64,000 nt of DNA from Rhodococcus sp. AW25M09 (GTDB taxonomy: Bacteria; Actinomycetota; Actinomycetes; Mycobacteriales; Mycobacteriaceae): positions 1 to 64,000 of the forward strand of contig NZ_CAPS01000072.1 of the NCBI RefSeq assembly GCF_000333955.1. Reading direction: 5' to 3'. This document shows, piece by piece, positions 8,923 through 19,145 of this stretch. A model generated the notes under the pieces. The model searched no databases, was not told the DNA's origin, and saw only the letters and a list, made by a program, of their open reading frames with translations. The position numbers were made by a program, and so were the translations under genes. Each line of letters starts with the position of its first letter. The first letter of the stretch is position 1.

Positions 8923-9315
8923 ATGAGCAGTATTCAAGTTGCGGATCAGACATTCGTGGCCGCCCCCGGCGAACGGGTGGCGCAGGCGTTCGCCTCGCCC
9001 GAGCGGTGGCGCCGTTGGTGGCCGGACCTGAACCTGACGATCACCGAGGACCGGGGTGCGAAGGGGATCCGCTGGGCCGTGCGCGGCGGTGTCGTCGGAA
9101 CGATGGAGCTGTGGCTCGAGCCCGCGCTCGACGGTGTGATCGTGCATTACTTCCTGCACGCCGAGTTCGCCGGCTCCGGTGGGGTCGCGGCGCAGCAGCA
9201 CACTCGCCGGGTGGCAGGACGAGCGATGACGTTCCAGCTCAAACGAGAGCTGGAGGCCGGGCGGTCTGCTGGTGAGGTACCCAGCCACGTAGCGTCGAGT
9301 TCAACCGGTGAATGA
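8923..9315 (+). CDS. SRPBCC-fold (polyketide cyclase/START-like) protein, Rv2186c-like
   Basis: This 130-aa protein has the pattern of a small START/SRPBCC lipid-binding barrel (ERVAQAFASPERWRRWWPDL, then alternating strands ending in a long C-terminal helix MTFQLKRELEAG). The position between fadD15 and a TB16.3-like gene matches Rv2186c. It may bind a hydrophobic ligand. No catalytic residues can be assigned. The ATG at 8923 gives the usual family length. Confidence 0.75.
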   Translation: MSSIQVADQTFVAAPGERVAQAFASPERWRRWWPDLNLTITEDRGAKGIRWAVRGGVVGTMELWLEPALDGVIVHYFLHAEFAGSGGVAAQQHTRRVAGRAMTFQLKRELEAGRSAGEVPSHVASSSTGE

Positions 9316-9445
9316 ACCGCGCGGTACGGTCGGCCGGTTCACATTGTGCGTCGGCGGATCGATCATGTGAGATGGGTCTGCTGTCGATTGCACGGCACAG
9401 CGAACGAATCGATCGATGTACCCGAGAGGAAGCGGACGAGAAGTC

Positions 9446-9880
9446 ATGGCGGAGAAAACCCAGAGGTCGATCGTCGTCGACGCCCCACCCAGCGCGGTCA
9501 TGGATGTCATCGCCGATTTCGACGCGTACCCCGAGTGGGTGTCGGCCGCGAAGTCCGTCGAGGTCCTGGAAGTAGGAGCGAGCGGGCGCGGAAAGCGCGT
9601 GAAGTTCGTGTTGGACGCAGGCATGGTGAAGGACACCTACGAGCTCGAGTACGACTGGGCGGCCGACGGTAATTCGGTGTCGTGGAATCTCGTCTCGGGT
9701 GAAATGCAGAAGTCGCAGAACGGCTCGTATTCCCTGCGCGAGAGCGGTGGTGGCACCGATGTGACGTACGAGCTCACCGTGGACCTGAACATTCCGATGA
9801 TAGGTCTGTTCAAGCGCAAGGCCGAGAAGGTCATCACCGACACCGCCCTCAAGGAATTGAAGAAGCGGGTCGAAGGCTGA
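9446..9880 (+). CDS. SRPBCC family protein, TB16.3 (Rv2185c) homolog
   Basis: This 144-aa protein is the same length as the mycobacterial TB16.3 protein. It shares the N-terminal MAEKTQ...DAPPSAVMDVIADFDAYPEW and the C-terminal VDLNIPMIGLFKRKAEKVITDTALKELKKRVEG-like end. It belongs to the coenzyme-Q-binding/cyclase START group and probably binds a lipid or polyketide-like ligand. The precise role is unknown. The preceding SRPBCC gene is a distant paralog. The gene ends 29 bp before the ArsA-like ATPase, so the two are likely co-transcribed. Confidence 0.88.
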   Translation: MAEKTQRSIVVDAPPSAVMDVIADFDAYPEWVSAAKSVEVLEVGASGRGKRVKFVLDAGMVKDTYELEYDWAADGNSVSWNLVSGEMQKSQNGSYSLRESGGGTDVTYELTVDLNIPMIGLFKRKAEKVITDTALKELKKRVEG

Positions 9881-9909
9881 GCGAAGCTCGCACCGAAGCC
9901 CGCACCACT

Positions 9910-11172
9910 GTGTTGCTGTTCCTCGGCAACGGTGGTGCGGGCAAGACCACGCTGGCGGCTGCAACGGGGTTGCGGCTCGCCCGAGCCGGCCAGCGGGTGC
10001 TGATCGCTTCCGTCGACCAGGCGCATTCGCTCGTCGACGCGTTCTCGGGCACGGTCGACGGCGATGCCGCGTCGGGGGAGCCGTCCGGAATCCGGCCGAT
10101 CGCGCCGGGCCTCGACATCGTCGAGATCGATACGTTCACGCTGCTCGAAGAGCGGTACCGGGGGCTGGGTTCGTTGATGGCGATGGCGTCCGCGGGCCAC
10201 GAGCACGGGGTGAGTTTCGGGGCGATCGAACCGGAGGAGCTGCTCGGTTTTCCGGGAATCGAAGAATTGCTGGGAATGCACGAGATCTGTCGCCTGGCCG
10301 ACGAGGATCGTTGGGACACAGTCGTGGTGGACCTGCCCGCATCCGCCGACGCCCTCCGCACACTGCAGCTGCCCGACACCGTCGCTGCATACGTCGAGCG
10401 GATCTGGCCGCACCACGACCGGATGGTCGCCGGCACCGGTTCCGACGTGCGGCTGACCCTCGTGGTGGCGATGATCGAGCGTGTTCTCGCGCAGATCGAG
10501 TCGGTGCGATCCCTGATCGCCGATTCTGCGCGTACCGGCGCAACCGTGGTCGTCACCGCCGAACAACTGTCGATCGCCGACGCCGAACGAACGCTGTCTG
10601 CCGCTGCGCTGCTCGGGATCAGAATCGATCGGGTTCTCGTCAACAAGGTTCTGCCGGCGCTGAACTCGTCGTCGATCGGTCTGGTCGGCGCTCATCCGGC
10701 CGTGTTCTGGTTCGAAAGATGGCGGGCGGCGCAGCTCGACGCCATCGCCGAGCTGCGCCGAAGGGTCACAACGGTACCGATAGTGGAGGTGGAGCACTCC
10801 CACGGTGAACCGGTAGGGTTGGGACCCTTGCAGGACGTAGCCGATCGCCTGGAGCGGAGCTCCCTCGAACTGCTCGCGCCGAACTCACTCGAACGGCGCG
10901 CGTCGGGCTGGGGCGAGCAGCCCTCCGTGGTGCTCGAATCGGGGCTCGGACTGGAATCCGTGTACGCGATGAGAATGCTGCTGCCGGTAGTGGATTCGAC
11001 GACCTTGGGCTTGGGGCGAGTGGAGGACGACTTGATAGTCAGTGCCGACGGGAGGCGACGGCGCATCAGGTTGGCGTCGGTGCTGCGTCGGTGCGTGGCC
11101 GAATCCGCCGAACTGGACGGACCGTGCCTGGTGGTGCGTTTTCGGCCGAACCCCGACCTGTGGCCGCTGTGA
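9910..11172 (+). CDS. ArsA/GET3-family P-loop ATPase
   Basis: This 420-aa MinD/ArsA-type ATPase starts with a P-loop GNGGAGKTT at residues 6-14. It also has a VASVDQAHSL-like switch near residue 33 and VVVDLPASADALRTL, which fits the switch region of the family. Only one ATPase half is present, so it would act as a dimer, as in Get3. It corresponds by position to Rv2184c. Membrane-protein targeting or anion-pump functions are known for the family, but no arsB or tail-anchored client gene lies here. The GTG at 9910 is the first usable start after the TB16.3 gene. Confidence 0.82.
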   Translation: MLLFLGNGGAGKTTLAAATGLRLARAGQRVLIASVDQAHSLVDAFSGTVDGDAASGEPSGIRPIAPGLDIVEIDTFTLLEERYRGLGSLMAMASAGHEHGVSFGAIEPEELLGFPGIEELLGMHEICRLADEDRWDTVVVDLPASADALRTLQLPDTVAAYVERIWPHHDRMVAGTGSDVRLTLVVAMIERVLAQIESVRSLIADSARTGATVVVTAEQLSIADAERTLSAAALLGIRIDRVLVNKVLPALNSSSIGLVGAHPAVFWFERWRAAQLDAIAELRRRVTTVPIVEVEHSHGEPVGLGPLQDVADRLERSSLELLAPNSLERRASGWGEQPSVVLESGLGLESVYAMRMLLPVVDSTTLGLGRVEDDLIVSADGRRRRIRLASVLRRCVAESAELDGPCLVVRFRPNPDLWPL

Positions 11173-11212
11173 TCCCGGCGACCCCGACAACGACGCGATC
11201 CGGGGTGCTGCA

Positions 11213-11719
11213 ATGACCTCGGACCATTCCGAGCTGGGTGCAGACCTGCTCGCCCTGGCCGAGACCGTACTGACTCGGCTCGAGCCCATCCTTCGTGGCG
11301 TCTCCGAGACACAGCAGGATCGTGATCAGCAGGGTTGTAGCTGGTGCCCGGTCTGTGCACTCGCGGCACTGGTGCGCGGCGAACGCCACGATCTCGTCGA
11401 GCTGGTGGCCACCGAGGGCGCTGTGGTGATCGCGCTGCTGCGTCAGTTTCTCGCCGATCACACGAGCACCGGCACGTCGCACTCGGATACTTCGCACTCA
11501 GGTACTTCGCACGCCGCGACTTCGCACTCAGGTACTTCGCACGCCGGGTCGAGCGCACCGCCGTCCGGATCCACCGATTCCACCCATTCCACCGGCACCG
11601 GCCGCGAGCCGGCCGACGCGTCGATGGACACGAAACTCTCGGGCGATCGCCAGTCGGTCTTCGTTCCGATTACCGTTCGAGTGAACGATTCGCGCACGGA
11701 CGAGCAGAATCGTCCGTGA
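11213..11719 (+). CDS. Conserved Cys-motif protein (Rv2183c-like) with TSHSG repeats
   Basis: This 168-aa protein of unknown function has an N-terminal helical region ending in CSWCPVCAL (Cys cluster, about residues 43-48) and GERHDLVELV. A low-complexity tail contains five repeats of TSHxx encoded by a 15-bp tandem repeat. The C-terminus VFVPITVRV is conserved-looking again. The Cys motif suggests metal binding. The place directly after the ArsA-like ATPase is conserved with Rv2183c-Rv2184c and suggests a shared function. That is inference. Confidence 0.78.
   Translation: MTSDHSELGADLLALAETVLTRLEPILRGVSETQQDRDQQGCSWCPVCALAALVRGERHDLVELVATEGAVVIALLRQFLADHTSTGTSHSDTSHSGTSHAATSHSGTSHAGSSAPPSGSTDSTHSTGTGREPADASMDTKLSGDRQSVFVPITVRVNDSRTDEQNRP
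11474..11548 (+). repeat. In-frame 15-bp tandem repeat, five copies
   Basis: Five units of 15 bp (consensus ACTTCGCACTCAGGT) run without gaps inside the coding region and encode TSHSD, TSHSG, TSHAA, TSHSG and TSHAG. The unit length keeps the frame. The repeat gives a Ser/His/Thr-rich, probably disordered stretch. Confidence 0.9.
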
Positions 11720-11777
11720 CCGATGCACAGACTCCGGCCGATCTCGTACCGGGGATGCCCGAGGAAAGTAAGGACCG

Positions 11778-12752
11778 ATGAAGCGGCACCACCAGCGACT
11801 GACCGTCGGCATCGACGTGGGCGGTACTAGCTTGCGCGCGTCCGTCGTCGACGCCGACGGTCAAGTGCTCGACTCGACTGCCGCTCCCACTCCGCACACC
11901 GCTCGTGCGCTCGAACGTGGGCTCGACCGGGCCGTGCAGGAGCTGGCCGGTCGACATGACATCGCAGCCGTCGGTCTCGCCGTCGCAGGATTCATCGATT
12001 CCGATCGCACCACCGTTCGATTCGCTCCGCATCTTCCGTGGGTGGACACCGCGGTCGCAACCGAGATGAGTGCGCGTGTCGGGTTGCCGGTGTTGCTCGA
12101 GCACGACGCCAACTCGGCGGCGTGGGCCGAATATCGCTTCGGTGCCGCCTCCGGTGGCCGCAACGTGGTGATGGTGGCCATCGGCACCGGGATCGGTGCA
12201 GCGCTCCTGATCGACGGCAAGATCTACCGCGGCAGCCACGGCGTGGCACCGGAACTGGGTCACATCCAAGTCGTGCCGGACGGCCGGGCATGTCCCTGCG
12301 GCAAGCGCGGCTGTTGGGAGCGGTATTGCAGTGGCACCGCTCTGGTGGACACTGCGGTCGAGTTCCTCGCCGCGGACCCATCGTCCTCGACCACTCTGGC
12401 CCGCGAGGTGTTTCTCGATCCCGGTTCGTTGACCGGTCGTCGAATCGCCAGTGCCGCGCACGACGGTGACCCGATCGCCCGCCGCACGATGGAGGATTTC
12501 GCGCAGTGGCTCGGAGTCGGATTGTCCATGGTCAGCGACGTCTACGATCCTGATCTGATCGTCTTGGCCGGGGGAGTGGCCACCTCGTCGAGTCAGTTCC
12601 TCGCCCGCGCGACCGATAAGTACGCGGAGCTCGTGACCGGTGCCGGCCATCGGCCGTTGGCTCGTATTCGCAGTACCCAACTCGGCGAGGCAGCGGGCAT
12701 GATCGGGGCTGCGGAGCTGGCACGGGCGCAGTTCGTCACCGGCGTGCGCTGA
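11778..12752 (+). CDS. ROK family sugar kinase (glucokinase-like)
   Basis: This 324-aa ROK kinase has the ATP-binding VGIDVGGTSLRA, the catalytic HDANSAAWAEY region (Asp in the EHDANSAA motif), AIGTGIGAALLIDG, and ELGHIQV followed by the zinc-binding CPCGKRGCWERYCSG. All key residues of the family are visible. Glucose is the most likely substrate, as in the closest actinobacterial glucokinases, but ROK sugar choice cannot be read from sequence alone. It lies between the Rv2183c-like and the acyltransferase genes, a place where M. tuberculosis has no kinase. There is no repressor-type N-terminal helix-turn-helix. Confidence 0.88.
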   Translation: MKRHHQRLTVGIDVGGTSLRASVVDADGQVLDSTAAPTPHTARALERGLDRAVQELAGRHDIAAVGLAVAGFIDSDRTTVRFAPHLPWVDTAVATEMSARVGLPVLLEHDANSAAWAEYRFGAASGGRNVVMVAIGTGIGAALLIDGKIYRGSHGVAPELGHIQVVPDGRACPCGKRGCWERYCSGTALVDTAVEFLAADPSSSTTLAREVFLDPGSLTGRRIASAAHDGDPIARRTMEDFAQWLGVGLSMVSDVYDPDLIVLAGGVATSSSQFLARATDKYAELVTGAGHRPLARIRSTQLGEAAGMIGAAELARAQFVTGVR

Positions 12753-12928
12753 CCGTGTTCGGGCCGCAGCATGTGAGCATCGTCCCGGTGTGGCCGGTGG
12801 TGTGGCTGGTGTCATAAACCGTGGGTACAGTTCACTACGCGGCGCGGTCCGAGGACGTACGCCGCGTCGGTTCTCTCCCGAGCGAATCGGCACCAACGAT
12901 TTCCCGACCATAATCAGGGAGCACGTCA

Positions 12929-13657
12929 ATGTGGTACTGGCTGTTCAAATTCGTCATCGTCGGGCCCCTGCTGATCGCCCTCGGTCGGCCCACGATCGAG
13001 GGCGCGGAGAATATTCCGACGAGCGGTCCGGTCATTCTGGCCAGCAACCACAAAGCCGTTCTCGATTCCTTCTACCTCCCACTCAAGACACCTCGCCGCA
13101 TCACCTTCCTGGCCAAGAGTGAGTACTTCACCGGCTCCGGGCTCAAGGGTGCGTTCCAGAAGTGGTTCTTCACCGCGGTGGGGCAGGTGCCGATCGATCG
13201 CACCGGAGCCGACGCCGCACAGGACGCCCTCAACGCCGGAGCGCGCGTGATCGAAGCGGGCAAGGTGCTCGGCATCTACCCCGAGGGCACCCGATCACCC
13301 GATGCCCGGTTGTACAAGGGCAAGACCGGAATGGCGCGTCTGGCGCTGCAGACCGGAGTTCAGGTCGTACCGGTTGCGATGATCGGTACCGAGAAGATGA
13401 ATCCGATCGGTTCGCGCATGTGGCGGCCGGCCAAGGTGACCATTCGCGTCGGGAAACCGATCGATTTCTCACGTTTCGAGGGGATGGCCGGCAATCGATT
13501 CGTCGAGCGGGCTGTCACCGACGAAGTGATGTACGACCTGATGTTGCTGTCCGGTCAGGAGTACGTGGACGTGTATGCCGCATCCCTGAAGAAGACTGCA
13601 CCGGTTGCAGATTCGACTCCGGCGGTGCCGCGCATCCCCGACTCCAAAGCCAGCTGA
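12929..13657 (+). CDS. 1-acyl-sn-glycerol-3-phosphate acyltransferase (PlsC family)
   Basis: This 242-aa LPLAT enzyme has the HX4D catalytic motif SNHKAVLD (His41/Asp46) and the substrate motif YPEGTRSPD, plus QVVPVAMIGTEKM. The N-terminus is a short amphipathic or membrane segment. It acylates a lysophospholipid, probably lysophosphatidic acid, at the inner membrane face. It matches Rv2182c in position, next to the GT-C mannosyltransferase. The tail of about 20 residues is not conserved. It is convergent with the mannosyltransferase. Confidence 0.9.
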   Translation: MWYWLFKFVIVGPLLIALGRPTIEGAENIPTSGPVILASNHKAVLDSFYLPLKTPRRITFLAKSEYFTGSGLKGAFQKWFFTAVGQVPIDRTGADAAQDALNAGARVIEAGKVLGIYPEGTRSPDARLYKGKTGMARLALQTGVQVVPVAMIGTEKMNPIGSRMWRPAKVTIRVGKPIDFSRFEGMAGNRFVERAVTDEVMYDLMLLSGQEYVDVYAASLKKTAPVADSTPAVPRIPDSKAS

Positions 13658-13679
13658 ATTCACCCGCATGACGCCGGGA

Positions 13680-14972
13680 TCAGTGAATCGCGGCCGGGCT
13701 TCTTGCTCCCTCGGTACGGCCGGCGAGGTCGATCGCGGCGAGGGCAACGATCGACGCCAGGGCCCACCACACGTAGGCGGAGGCTGCGAACTGGTCGATC
13801 AGTGGCCAACCGAGACCGCTCGATCGGCCTTCGCTGAGCTTCCAGTGCGGCGGATAGACCATCAGTACGAGTCCGACGGCAACCAGACCCAGCAGTAGCG
13901 CGCTGCGTCGGCGGTAACCGAGGACAGCAAGCACGACGGTGAACGGCACCGCCCACACCCAGTGATGCGACCAGGAGACCGGCGACACCAGCAGTCCCAA
14001 CATGGCATTGAGCGTGAGGGCAAGCGCAATCTCATCGGCCGCGAACGCCTTTCGCATCGCCACCGCCGCGATGATCAGCACCACCACCGACAGTGCGAGC
14101 CACAGGATCGACCGGGGTAGCTCGTCCATGCCCAGACGTGCGAGCACGCCGGTGATCGACTGGTTCGGCGGATAGGCCGGGCCACCGATGCGATCGGAGT
14201 CGACGATGGTCTCGGTCCAGTACTTCACCGAGTCCGACCACGTCAGCGCGAAGCCGATCGCAGTGAACACTGCAAAACTGAGGACCGACATCACAGCGGC
14301 ACGAAAATCTTTGCGCAGCAGAAAGAACAACACGAACACGGCGGGAGTGAGCTTGACGGCGGCCACGAGACCGATCAGCACACCTCGGGGCCACGGCGTC
14401 TTCTTCGGCAGGCAGTCGAGGGCAACGAAGGTCATCAGCACGATGTTGATCTGGCCGTAGTTCAGTGTCGAGGTGACCGGCTCGAGCACCAGCACGGACA
14501 CCGCGAACACTGCACCGGCCGACCACCACACCACGGTGCGAGGCCGCACCCCGAGCGAGGTGAGTGTCGCTACGACTGTCACCAGCAGCAGGATCATCGA
14601 CAGCGCTGTGACTGTGATCGACGCGTCGTACAGCGACACCGACGACAACGGGCTGAACAAGGCAGCGGCGATCGGGGGATAGGTGAACGGCAACGTGGTT
14701 CCGGTGGCGATCGGTGGCAGCTGCCCGTAGAGATCCCCGCCCTCGGCGAACACCTGACCGCCCAGTCGATACACATCCAGATCGAGTCGATAGTGCTCGC
14801 CCAGGGCGCGTAGGCCCGGAAAACCGTTGAGATGGAACAGGACGCCCACGGCCGCAGCAGCGACCACCAGGATCCTGCTCGACGCGACGACCCAACTCGG
14901 CCATCGGCGTGGCGTCGGCCGAGCCTGGTCCGATGCCTCGGCGATCGGACGGTTGGTGTCGGGCGAAGTCAC
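13680..14972 (-). CDS. Polytopic GT-C mannosyltransferase (GT87, Rv2181-like)
   Basis: This 430-aa membrane glycosyltransferase has about ten hydrophobic segments. An acidic motif in the first extracytoplasmic loop region (YRLDLDVYRLGGQVF) matches the GT87 polyprenyl-phosphate-mannose-dependent family. Rv2181 adds the alpha-1,2-mannose branches to lipomannan, and the synteny supports the same task here. The start is GTG at 14972. Earlier in-frame codons would add ~20 residues without resemblance. The 80-bp gap to the divergent exoribonuclease gene must hold the promoters of both. Confidence 0.87.
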   Translation of the reverse strand: MTSPDTNRPIAEASDQARPTPRRWPSWVVASSRILVVAAAAVGVLFHLNGFPGLRALGEHYRLDLDVYRLGGQVFAEGGDLYGQLPPIATGTTLPFTYPPIAAALFSPLSSVSLYDASITVTALSMILLLVTVVATLTSLGVRPRTVVWWSAGAVFAVSVLVLEPVTSTLNYGQINIVLMTFVALDCLPKKTPWPRGVLIGLVAAVKLTPAVFVLFFLLRKDFRAAVMSVLSFAVFTAIGFALTWSDSVKYWTETIVDSDRIGGPAYPPNQSITGVLARLGMDELPRSILWLALSVVVLIIAAVAMRKAFAADEIALALTLNAMLGLLVSPVSWSHHWVWAVPFTVVLAVLGYRRRSALLLGLVAVGLVLMVYPPHWKLSEGRSSGLGWPLIDQFAASAYVWWALASIVALAAIDLAGRTEGARSPAAIH

Positions 14973-15039
14973 AACGTTGCCTTTCAGGGCTGTTCGGGAT
15001 CGGTGGACCGGTACGTGGAGGACGCGTCGGCACACCCGC

Positions 15040-15045
15040 TAGGGT
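15040..15045 (+). promoter_or_regulatory. -10 element for leaderless Rv2179c-like gene
   Basis: TAGGGT ends 7 bp before the GTG at 15053. This spacing supports a leaderless transcript and the choice of that GTG over the one at 15044. Confidence 0.5.
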
Positions 15046-15052
15046 GAGCCGC

Positions 15053-15544
15053 GTGCGCTACTTCTACGACACAGAGTTCATCGAGGATGGTCGCACAATC
15101 GAGTTGGTCTCGATCGGCGTGGTATCGGAGGACGGTCGCGAGTTCTATGCGGTCTCCTCCGAGTTCGATCCCGAGCGAGCGGGTCGCTGGGTTCGGCGCA
15201 ACGTGTTGCCCAAGCTGCCACCGTACTCGTCGCCGCTCTGGATGAGTCGGTCTCGAATCCGTGACGAACTGCTCGAGTTCCTGGTCCCGCACTACGGTGC
15301 CGAGGTCGAACTGTGGGCGTGGGTGGCTGCGTACGACCACGTAGCGCTCTGCCAGCTGTGGGGCTCGATGACCGAGCTGCCACGCTCTCTGCCGCGATTC
15401 ACCCGTGAGTTGCGGCAGCACTGGGAGGACCGGGGCAGTCCCGAGCTGCCCTCGGTGCCGGACGACGCTCACGACGCGCTCGCCGATGCTCGGCACAATC
15501 TGGCCAAGTTCCAGGCGATAGAGGAGTTTTCGTATCGCGGGTGA
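15053..15544 (+). CDS. 3'-5' exoribonuclease of the RNase AS (Rv2179c) family
   Basis: This 163-aa RNase T-like DEDD exonuclease is almost collinear with Rv2179c, the founder of the RNase AS family that shortens adenylate-containing RNA. The first acidic pair is in YFYDTEFIEDG (Asp/Glu at about 5 and 7), a further acidic residue is in WAWVAAYDHVALCQLWG, and DDAHDALADA carries the last His and Asp. The C-terminal helix is short. The gene is followed after 45 bp by aroG, which has its own -10. Confidence 0.9.
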   Translation: MRYFYDTEFIEDGRTIELVSIGVVSEDGREFYAVSSEFDPERAGRWVRRNVLPKLPPYSSPLWMSRSRIRDELLEFLVPHYGAEVELWAWVAAYDHVALCQLWGSMTELPRSLPRFTRELRQHWEDRGSPELPSVPDDAHDALADARHNLAKFQAIEEFSYRG

Positions 15545-16975
<1,431 letters not shown>

Positions 16976-18967
16976 TCAGGGGAGCGAGACGACCTTGACC
17001 TCGGAGCCCGGTTTCACGCGAGAACCGGCTCCGGGGCTCTGGCCGATCACCAGTGACCCGTCCGTGTCGACCACCTGGCGGACGTCGATCGTCAGGCCCA
17101 GCGTTTCGAGAGTCGTTCGAGCGGACCCCACCGAACGTCCGAGTAGCGACGGCACGGTGACGGCGTTGGATACCTCCAGGACGGCCGTCGTTCCGGATTT
17201 CACGGTCTTCCCGGCCTCGGGCGAGGTTCCGATCGCTGTGCCGCCGTCGGTGCCCTTGTCGAATGTCTCCCGAACCTCGCCGACGGTGATGCCCACCGAT
17301 TCGAGCGTCGTTCTGGCCTGATCGATGCTCTGCCCGCTCACGTCGGGCATCTCGACCGGCGGTGCTCCCTTGCTGCGCAGCACCGACACCGTGGCACCGG
17401 TGGACAACACCGTGCCCGGCGGTGGGTCCAATGCTGCGACCCCGCCTATCGGTGCGGTGGTACTGAATGCCTCTCCGCCGTCCACCGGCGTGAACGTTCT
17501 GTCCCGCAGTTGCTGTTCCACATCGGCGACGGATGCAGTCGCGTCGATGGAGGGGACACTCGGGCTACCCAGCGACACCAGGAGAAACACTGTGTGACCC
17601 TTGGCGATTCGTGATCCGCCGGTGGGATCGGTGCCGATGAGAAGGTCGTTGTCCACCGAGTCGGAGTAGGTACCGCGCACCGCGGCCTCGAGTCCGGCGG
17701 CTTCGACGGCACTGGTGGCACCGGTGGTATCGAGTCCGTCGACCATCGGGACGGCGGTGTAGCGGCCGGACCCCATCCACCAGCCGCCGAAGCCGACCAG
17801 TACGGCGAGTAGGGCGACTACGAGGAGCCAGATGACGATCGCTCGACGTGAGCGATGTCGATCGGACTCGAAGTCCGGAAATCGGTAGTGCCCTCGCTCG
17901 GACGGTGGTGGTCCGGCGGGCGGTGCGTCCGAATGCTCCTCGCCGTACTCGACGCCTCGGGATGTCGGCGACGTGACTGCCCTGGTGTGCTGCACCCCAT
18001 CTTGCGGCGGCGGGGAATCCTGGACGACCTGAGTGCGAGCGGACTGTGGGCGATCACCGGCGACCGTCGTCGGGGCTCCCGCCCCCAGTGACGTCAGATG
18101 TTCGGCCGAACGCTTGGGCGCTGGCACTCGGTAATCGGGTAGTGCCAGCGCCGCCGCCGCGCCGCGTAGTGCGCGAGCCATGTCGTCGGCGTTGCGGTAC
18201 CGGTGTTCTGGGGCCCGGACGGTGGCGCGCTCGACCACTTCGTCGAATTGCGGGGGTACACCCGCAATGACAGTGGAGGGGAGCGGTACGTCGTTGTCGA
18301 TGCGCTGATAGGCGATGGACAGTGAGGTGTCGCCGGTGAAAGGGGTCCGGCCGGTCAGCAACTCGAACAGCACGACGCCGACGCCGTAGACGTCACTGCT
18401 CGCGGACGCCGAGCCGGTGGTGACCTGCTCCGGAGACAAGTACGCCGCGGTGCCCAAGATCACACTGCTCGAGGTGACGGTGGACGCCGCGATGGCTCGG
18501 ACCAGTCCGAAGTCGGCGATCTTGACATCACCGTCGTCGCTGATCAGGATGTTCTCGGGTTTGATGTCGCGGTGTACCAAGCCGGCTCGGTGGGCCACTG
18601 CGAGAGCCTCGAGGACCGGCCGGACGACGGCGACCGCGGCGTGCGGGGGCATCGGGCCACGCTCGCGCAGAAGCTCCCGCAGAGTGCCGCCTTCCACGAG
18701 TTCCATGACGAGGAAAGCGTGTTCGCCGTCTCGCCCGTGGTCGTAGACAGCGACGAGCCCCGGATGGCTGAGCCTGGCCACAGCCCGCGCTTCGAACTCG
18801 AATCGCTGGACGAACTGGGGGTCTTCGGCGAACTTCGGATCCATGATCTTGACCGCGACGGGGCGGTCGAGTCTGGTGTCGAGTCCGCGGTAGACCGTCG
18901 ACATACCGCCTCGTGCGATCGGTGCGTCTATTCGATATCGACGATCGAGCATCGAACCCGGTATCAC
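16976..18967 (-). CDS. pknL: Ser/Thr protein kinase PknL with four PASTA repeats
   Basis: This 663-aa Hanks-type kinase has a cytoplasmic kinase domain (glycine loop ARGGMSTVY ~18-26, Lys40, HRD at 132-134, DFG at 152-154, APE-like SPEQ near 178). A juxtamembrane linker follows, then one transmembrane helix (~376-396) and four extracellular PASTA repeats (402-663). PASTA domains bind peptidoglycan fragments or lipid II, so the kinase probably reads cell-wall state. M. tuberculosis PknL is much shorter and lacks this sensor. The GTG at 18967 has a strong GAGGAGG ribosome site, and no good start lies upstream. The gene is divergent from the Rv2175c homolog, which is a PknL substrate in M. tuberculosis. 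Confidence 0.95.
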   Translation of the reverse strand: MIPGSMLDRRYRIDAPIARGGMSTVYRGLDTRLDRPVAVKIMDPKFAEDPQFVQRFEFEARAVARLSHPGLVAVYDHGRDGEHAFLVMELVEGGTLRELLRERGPMPPHAAVAVVRPVLEALAVAHRAGLVHRDIKPENILISDDGDVKIADFGLVRAIAASTVTSSSVILGTAAYLSPEQVTTGSASASSDVYGVGVVLFELLTGRTPFTGDTSLSIAYQRIDNDVPLPSTVIAGVPPQFDEVVERATVRAPEHRYRNADDMARALRGAAAALALPDYRVPAPKRSAEHLTSLGAGAPTTVAGDRPQSARTQVVQDSPPPQDGVQHTRAVTSPTSRGVEYGEEHSDAPPAGPPPSERGHYRFPDFESDRHRSRRAIVIWLLVVALLAVLVGFGGWWMGSGRYTAVPMVDGLDTTGATSAVEAAGLEAAVRGTYSDSVDNDLLIGTDPTGGSRIAKGHTVFLLVSLGSPSVPSIDATASVADVEQQLRDRTFTPVDGGEAFSTTAPIGGVAALDPPPGTVLSTGATVSVLRSKGAPPVEMPDVSGQSIDQARTTLESVGITVGEVRETFDKGTDGGTAIGTSPEAGKTVKSGTTAVLEVSNAVTVPSLLGRSVGSARTTLETLGLTIDVRQVVDTDGSLVIGQSPGAGSRVKPGSEVKVVSLP

Positions 18968-19108
18968 CGAACCTCCTCTCGTCGTCCACTCGCGCGCCCG
19001 CTTTTCACCGGACGTCTGACGATGATCGTATCGGTGCCGCCGACGATGCTCGGCGATCGTGGTTCGTGTGTTCGGTCTCCGGGAGCCGTGGGCCCGGTCG
19101 AACAGCTT

Positions 19109-19138
19109 TTGAAGTCTGGGCGCCGGACCCGTTAACGT
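19109..19138 (+). promoter_or_regulatory. Promoter of the Rv2175c-like gene (leaderless)
   Basis: TTGAAG (19109-19114) and TAACGT (19133-19138) are separated by 18 bp. The -10 lies 7 bp before the GTG at 19146, which places transcription start at the start codon. Confidence 0.55.
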
Positions 19139-19145
19139 TACCTGC

